From contig JAIRKU010000024.1 in NCBI GenBank assembly GCA_031259945.1, forward strand, positions 1 to 40,914: 40,914 nt of DNA. Reading direction: 5' to 3'. Origin of the DNA: Mycoplasmataceae bacterium (GTDB lineage Bacteria > Bacillota_I > Bacilli_A > Mycoplasmatales > Mycoplasmoidaceae). The notes beneath the pieces are model-generated. The model saw only the letters and a list, made by a program, of their open reading frames with translations. It searched no databases and had not been told where the DNA came from. A program made the position numbers and the translations under genes. Shown in pieces: positions 38,141 through 40,914 of this stretch (position 1 is its first letter; each line of letters begins with the position of its first letter).

Positions 38141-40846
38141 TTATAAAGACTCAACTAATTTAATGATATCTGGTAATTTGGTTTTATCGGATGTACCACC
38201 TTGCGCAAATTCAGCACGACCACCACCACTACCTAGCGAAACTTTGTTCAACTGTTTTACAACATCATTAGCACTAAAATGATGTTTATCAACATAATTT
38301 TTACTAGCGGTTATGATATATTGTATTTTTCTCTCTATTTCGTTAATCAAAATGAAAGCATGTTCTTGGTCATTGTTAGCTAATTCTGTTAAGGCTTGGT
38401 TAATTACTTTATTGTTATTTCCTTGGTAAATAAAATATATAACTTTATGAGATGAACTATTTTTTCTATCTAATGATTTAATTACTTTAATTTCGTTTTT
38501 TGATGAATTTTTATGTGCTTGTAACATCAATGAATGATAAAGTGATTGAATTTGATTCAATCGAATATTTAATTTATGTAAATTGTCTTTAGATGCTTCA
38601 TAGTCGGTTTCTTTAACTAATGTTACAAAGTCATTAGTAATTACACTATGCTTAACAACATCTTCATACATGCGATTGATATCATTTTGAATAATGGCAA
38701 TTTGATTCGCAATATAGTTATTAATTGTATCATTAGAGGTTATACCCTCCAATCTTCATGAATTACCACCTTTATTTTCAATTCCTACAACATAGAACTG
38801 TTCAATATCTTTGGAGTTCAAAACATGTGTACCACCACATATTTCTTTAGAAACATCGCCAATACATACAACACGTAGCCTACCTTTTATTTTTTGATAG
38901 ACATCATCAAATCATGCTGTGGCTCCATCTTTTTTGGCTTCTTCTAAATTCATTAATTTAGTATGCACTATAAGCCCATGTTTAATATACTCATTAACTT
39001 TATTTTCAACTGCTGTAATTTGTTCGTTGGTTAGTTTTGCAGTGTGTTGAAAATCAAAAGTAACTTTTTCCGGTGATTTAAAAGCACCTTCTTGTTTAAT
39101 GTTTTGATTAATTATTGTTTGCAATGCGTGCTGAATTAAATGTTCAACAGAGTGGTTACGTGAAATCTTTAATCTTGTTTGGTCATCTATGTGTAAAACA
39201 GCAGGTAGGCCTAATGTTAATGGAATGTTAGCATCAATTTTATGAAAGTGTTGACCATTAGGGCCTTTGATTACATCGATAACTGCGAAATTATTTTGTT
39301 TGATATCAACTGTACCTAAATCATGCTGTTGCCCACCACTAGTTGCATAAAACACGGTATGATCAAAAACAACTCATCCTATTTTATTTAAAACTTCCAC
39401 AGGTTTAAAATTTTCATCAAACAATGCAATGATATTAGCTTTTATAGACAATTTAGTGTAATCAAAGGTAGATGGCGTTGTAAATTCAATTAATGCTTTA
39501 TTTTGCGATAGCATTCCTTTGACATGTAAATTAGCTCTAGATATTTTTTGATGAGATTGTAATTTTTTTTCATAAGCCGCTTCATCAATTTTCACACTTC
39601 GTTCATTAGCTAATTCCACAATAATTTCAAATGGAAAACCATAAGTATCAACTAACTTAAAAACATTATCAATATGTAATCCGTTTTTTAATACCAATTC
39701 ATCAAATAGTCTGAGGCCATTTTCTAAGGTTACTTTAAATAATTGTTCTTCTTTAGACAAAATTTCAACAATTTGCGTTTGTTTTTGTCTTAAATATGGA
39801 TAGTAATCATCCATACTGATGATTACATTGTTAACAACATCAGTAATGAAGTTATCTTTAATTTTAAGTGCCCGTGCACTAATCATGGCGCGACGAATTA
39901 GACGTCGTAAAACATAACCACGATCTTTGTTACCTGGAATAGCTCCATCGGCAATTGCGAATGTAGATGCTTTAACATGATCTGCAATAATTTTAAAATG
40001 ACGATTAATATTTAATTGTTTAACATCATTGTTAAAATAGGCATCAGAATCATATTTTTCATTAGTCAGTAACCCTATTGCAGCAATTATGGGTTGAAAA
40101 ATGTCGGTATCAAAGTCTGTTGGCACTTCTTGACTAATGCTTGCAAGTCTTTCTAGTCCTGCGCCAGTATCAATATTCTTACGTGATAATTCAGTGTAAT
40201 TGTTATTGCCATCATTATTGAATTGACTAAAAACAATATTTCAAATTTCTACATAACGATCATTTTCAATATCATCATAAAATAATTTAATACCTATGTT
40301 AGTAGGATCATATTTTATACCTCGATCGTAAAAGATTTCAGTACATGGCCCACATGGCCCTTGGCCGACATCTCAAAAATTACGATCTTTATTACCTTTA
40401 ACAATATGCGATTGGTTAATACCTAAATTTAATCACATATTGTATGCATCATTATCTTCTTGATAAACTGTGATATAAAGTAGACTAGGATTAATTAGAA
40501 AAACTTTTGTTAGTAATTGATAAGCTAATTTAATTGCTTCTGATTTAAAATAATCACCAATAGAAAAATTACCAAGCATTTCAAAAAAAGTATGATGTCT
40601 TGCAGTAACACCAACATTCATAATATCATTGGTTCGGATAGCTTTTTGACAATTAACTAGTTTTGGGCTTGGTGGATTTTCAATTCCTGAAAAGAACTTT
40701 TTAAGAGTTGCGATACCAGAATTAATTCATAACAATGAATTATCATTTATTGGTATTAAAGATTTTGACGGTAATTCAAAATGATCATGACTTTTAAAAA
40801 AATCCAATCATGATTGACGTATTTGATTAGTAGTCATTTTTTTCAT
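38141..40846 (-). CDS. alaS: Alanyl-tRNA synthetase
   Basis: Class II synthetase, 901 residues. Catalytic domain at the N-terminus ([61 protein letters not shown]), then the tRNA-recognition region with [10 protein letters not shown], then the editing domain with zinc motifs HSVEHLIQH and CGGTH, and a C-terminal domain with [13 protein letters not shown]. Under the standard code it would fall apart at several TGA Trp codons (39371 and 38909 regions among them). ATG 40846 is chosen because TATAAT stands seven bases upstream; an in-frame ATG three codons later (40837) is the alternative. Transcription probably runs to the hairpin at 37911-37944. Confidence 0.96.
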
Positions 40847-40853
40847 ACTTGTG

Positions 40854-40859
40854 ATTATA
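40854..40859 (-). promoter_or_regulatory. -10 box of a leaderless promoter for alaS
   Basis: TATAAT on the minus strand, seven bases before the ATG at 40846, no Shine-Dalgarno site. Confidence 0.6.
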
Positions 40860-40914
40860 AATCTCTACGGGATTTTAAATAATAATTTAAACACGATTAA
40901 TACACCAAGCTATT

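Overview
The window comes from an AT-rich, wall-less bacterium of the Mollicutes (Mycoplasmatales/Entomoplasmatales type). In-frame TGA codons sit exactly where conserved families carry tryptophan: the hydrogenase P1 motif TSCSPGW, UppS GNGRWA, and the Dxr HPVWKMG motif. UGA is therefore read as Trp (genetic code 4), and many genes look falsely broken under the standard code. PolC, HprK, Lgt, WhiA and the tsf-pyrH-frr-uppS-cdsA order agree with a Mollicute. Three traits point to an anaerobe: a complete [FeFe]-hydrogenase, a PurF of the iron-sulfur type, and a thioredoxin reductase without an obvious NADPH signature. Dxr shows that the MEP isoprenoid route is at least partly present.

Layout. 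1-3404 (minus): recA (cut by the window edge), an unknown membrane protein and dnaX. 3603-9698 (plus): a 1580-residue ABC permease and its ATPase, resembling the MG468/MG467 pair of other mycoplasmas. 9774-10079 (plus): a small degenerate rhodanese-like gene running convergently into whiA. 10051-13946 (minus): hprK-lgt-trxB-whiA, a compact operon with genes touching or overlapping. 14089-18837: an accessory surface-decoration cluster of a membrane glycosyltransferase, an acyltransferase-3, a LicA-like kinase and a LicC-like nucleotidyltransferase. It carries two simple-sequence tracts, (CA)10 and G9, and is bordered by a repeated 14-base motif, so it looks phase-variable. 18834-20139 (minus): a histidine phosphatase and a glyoxalase-II-like hydrolase. 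20189-24341 (plus): the hydC-hydB-hydA hydrogenase operon. 24409-33920 (plus): tsf-pyrH-frr-uppS-cdsA-dxr, then polC. 33912-36340 (minus): a coiled-coil protein, tRNA-Gly, a decayed gene, a candidate small RNA and a Fic protein. 36516-37937 (plus): purF. 38141-40846 (minus): alaS.

How the parts fit. HydABC probably re-oxidises NADH and reduced ferredoxin together as H2, letting a fermenting cell run without oxygen. UppS, Dxr, CdsA and Lgt serve lipids and lipoproteins. The glycosyltransferase, acyltransferase, kinase and nucleotidyltransferase plausibly build or decorate a surface glycan whose expression can switch by repeat slippage. Many transcription units start with TATAAT six or seven bases before the start codon, so much of the mRNA is probably leaderless, while genes inside operons have ordinary Shine-Dalgarno sites. 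No HydE/F/G maturases, transposases or CRISPR arrays are present in the window.
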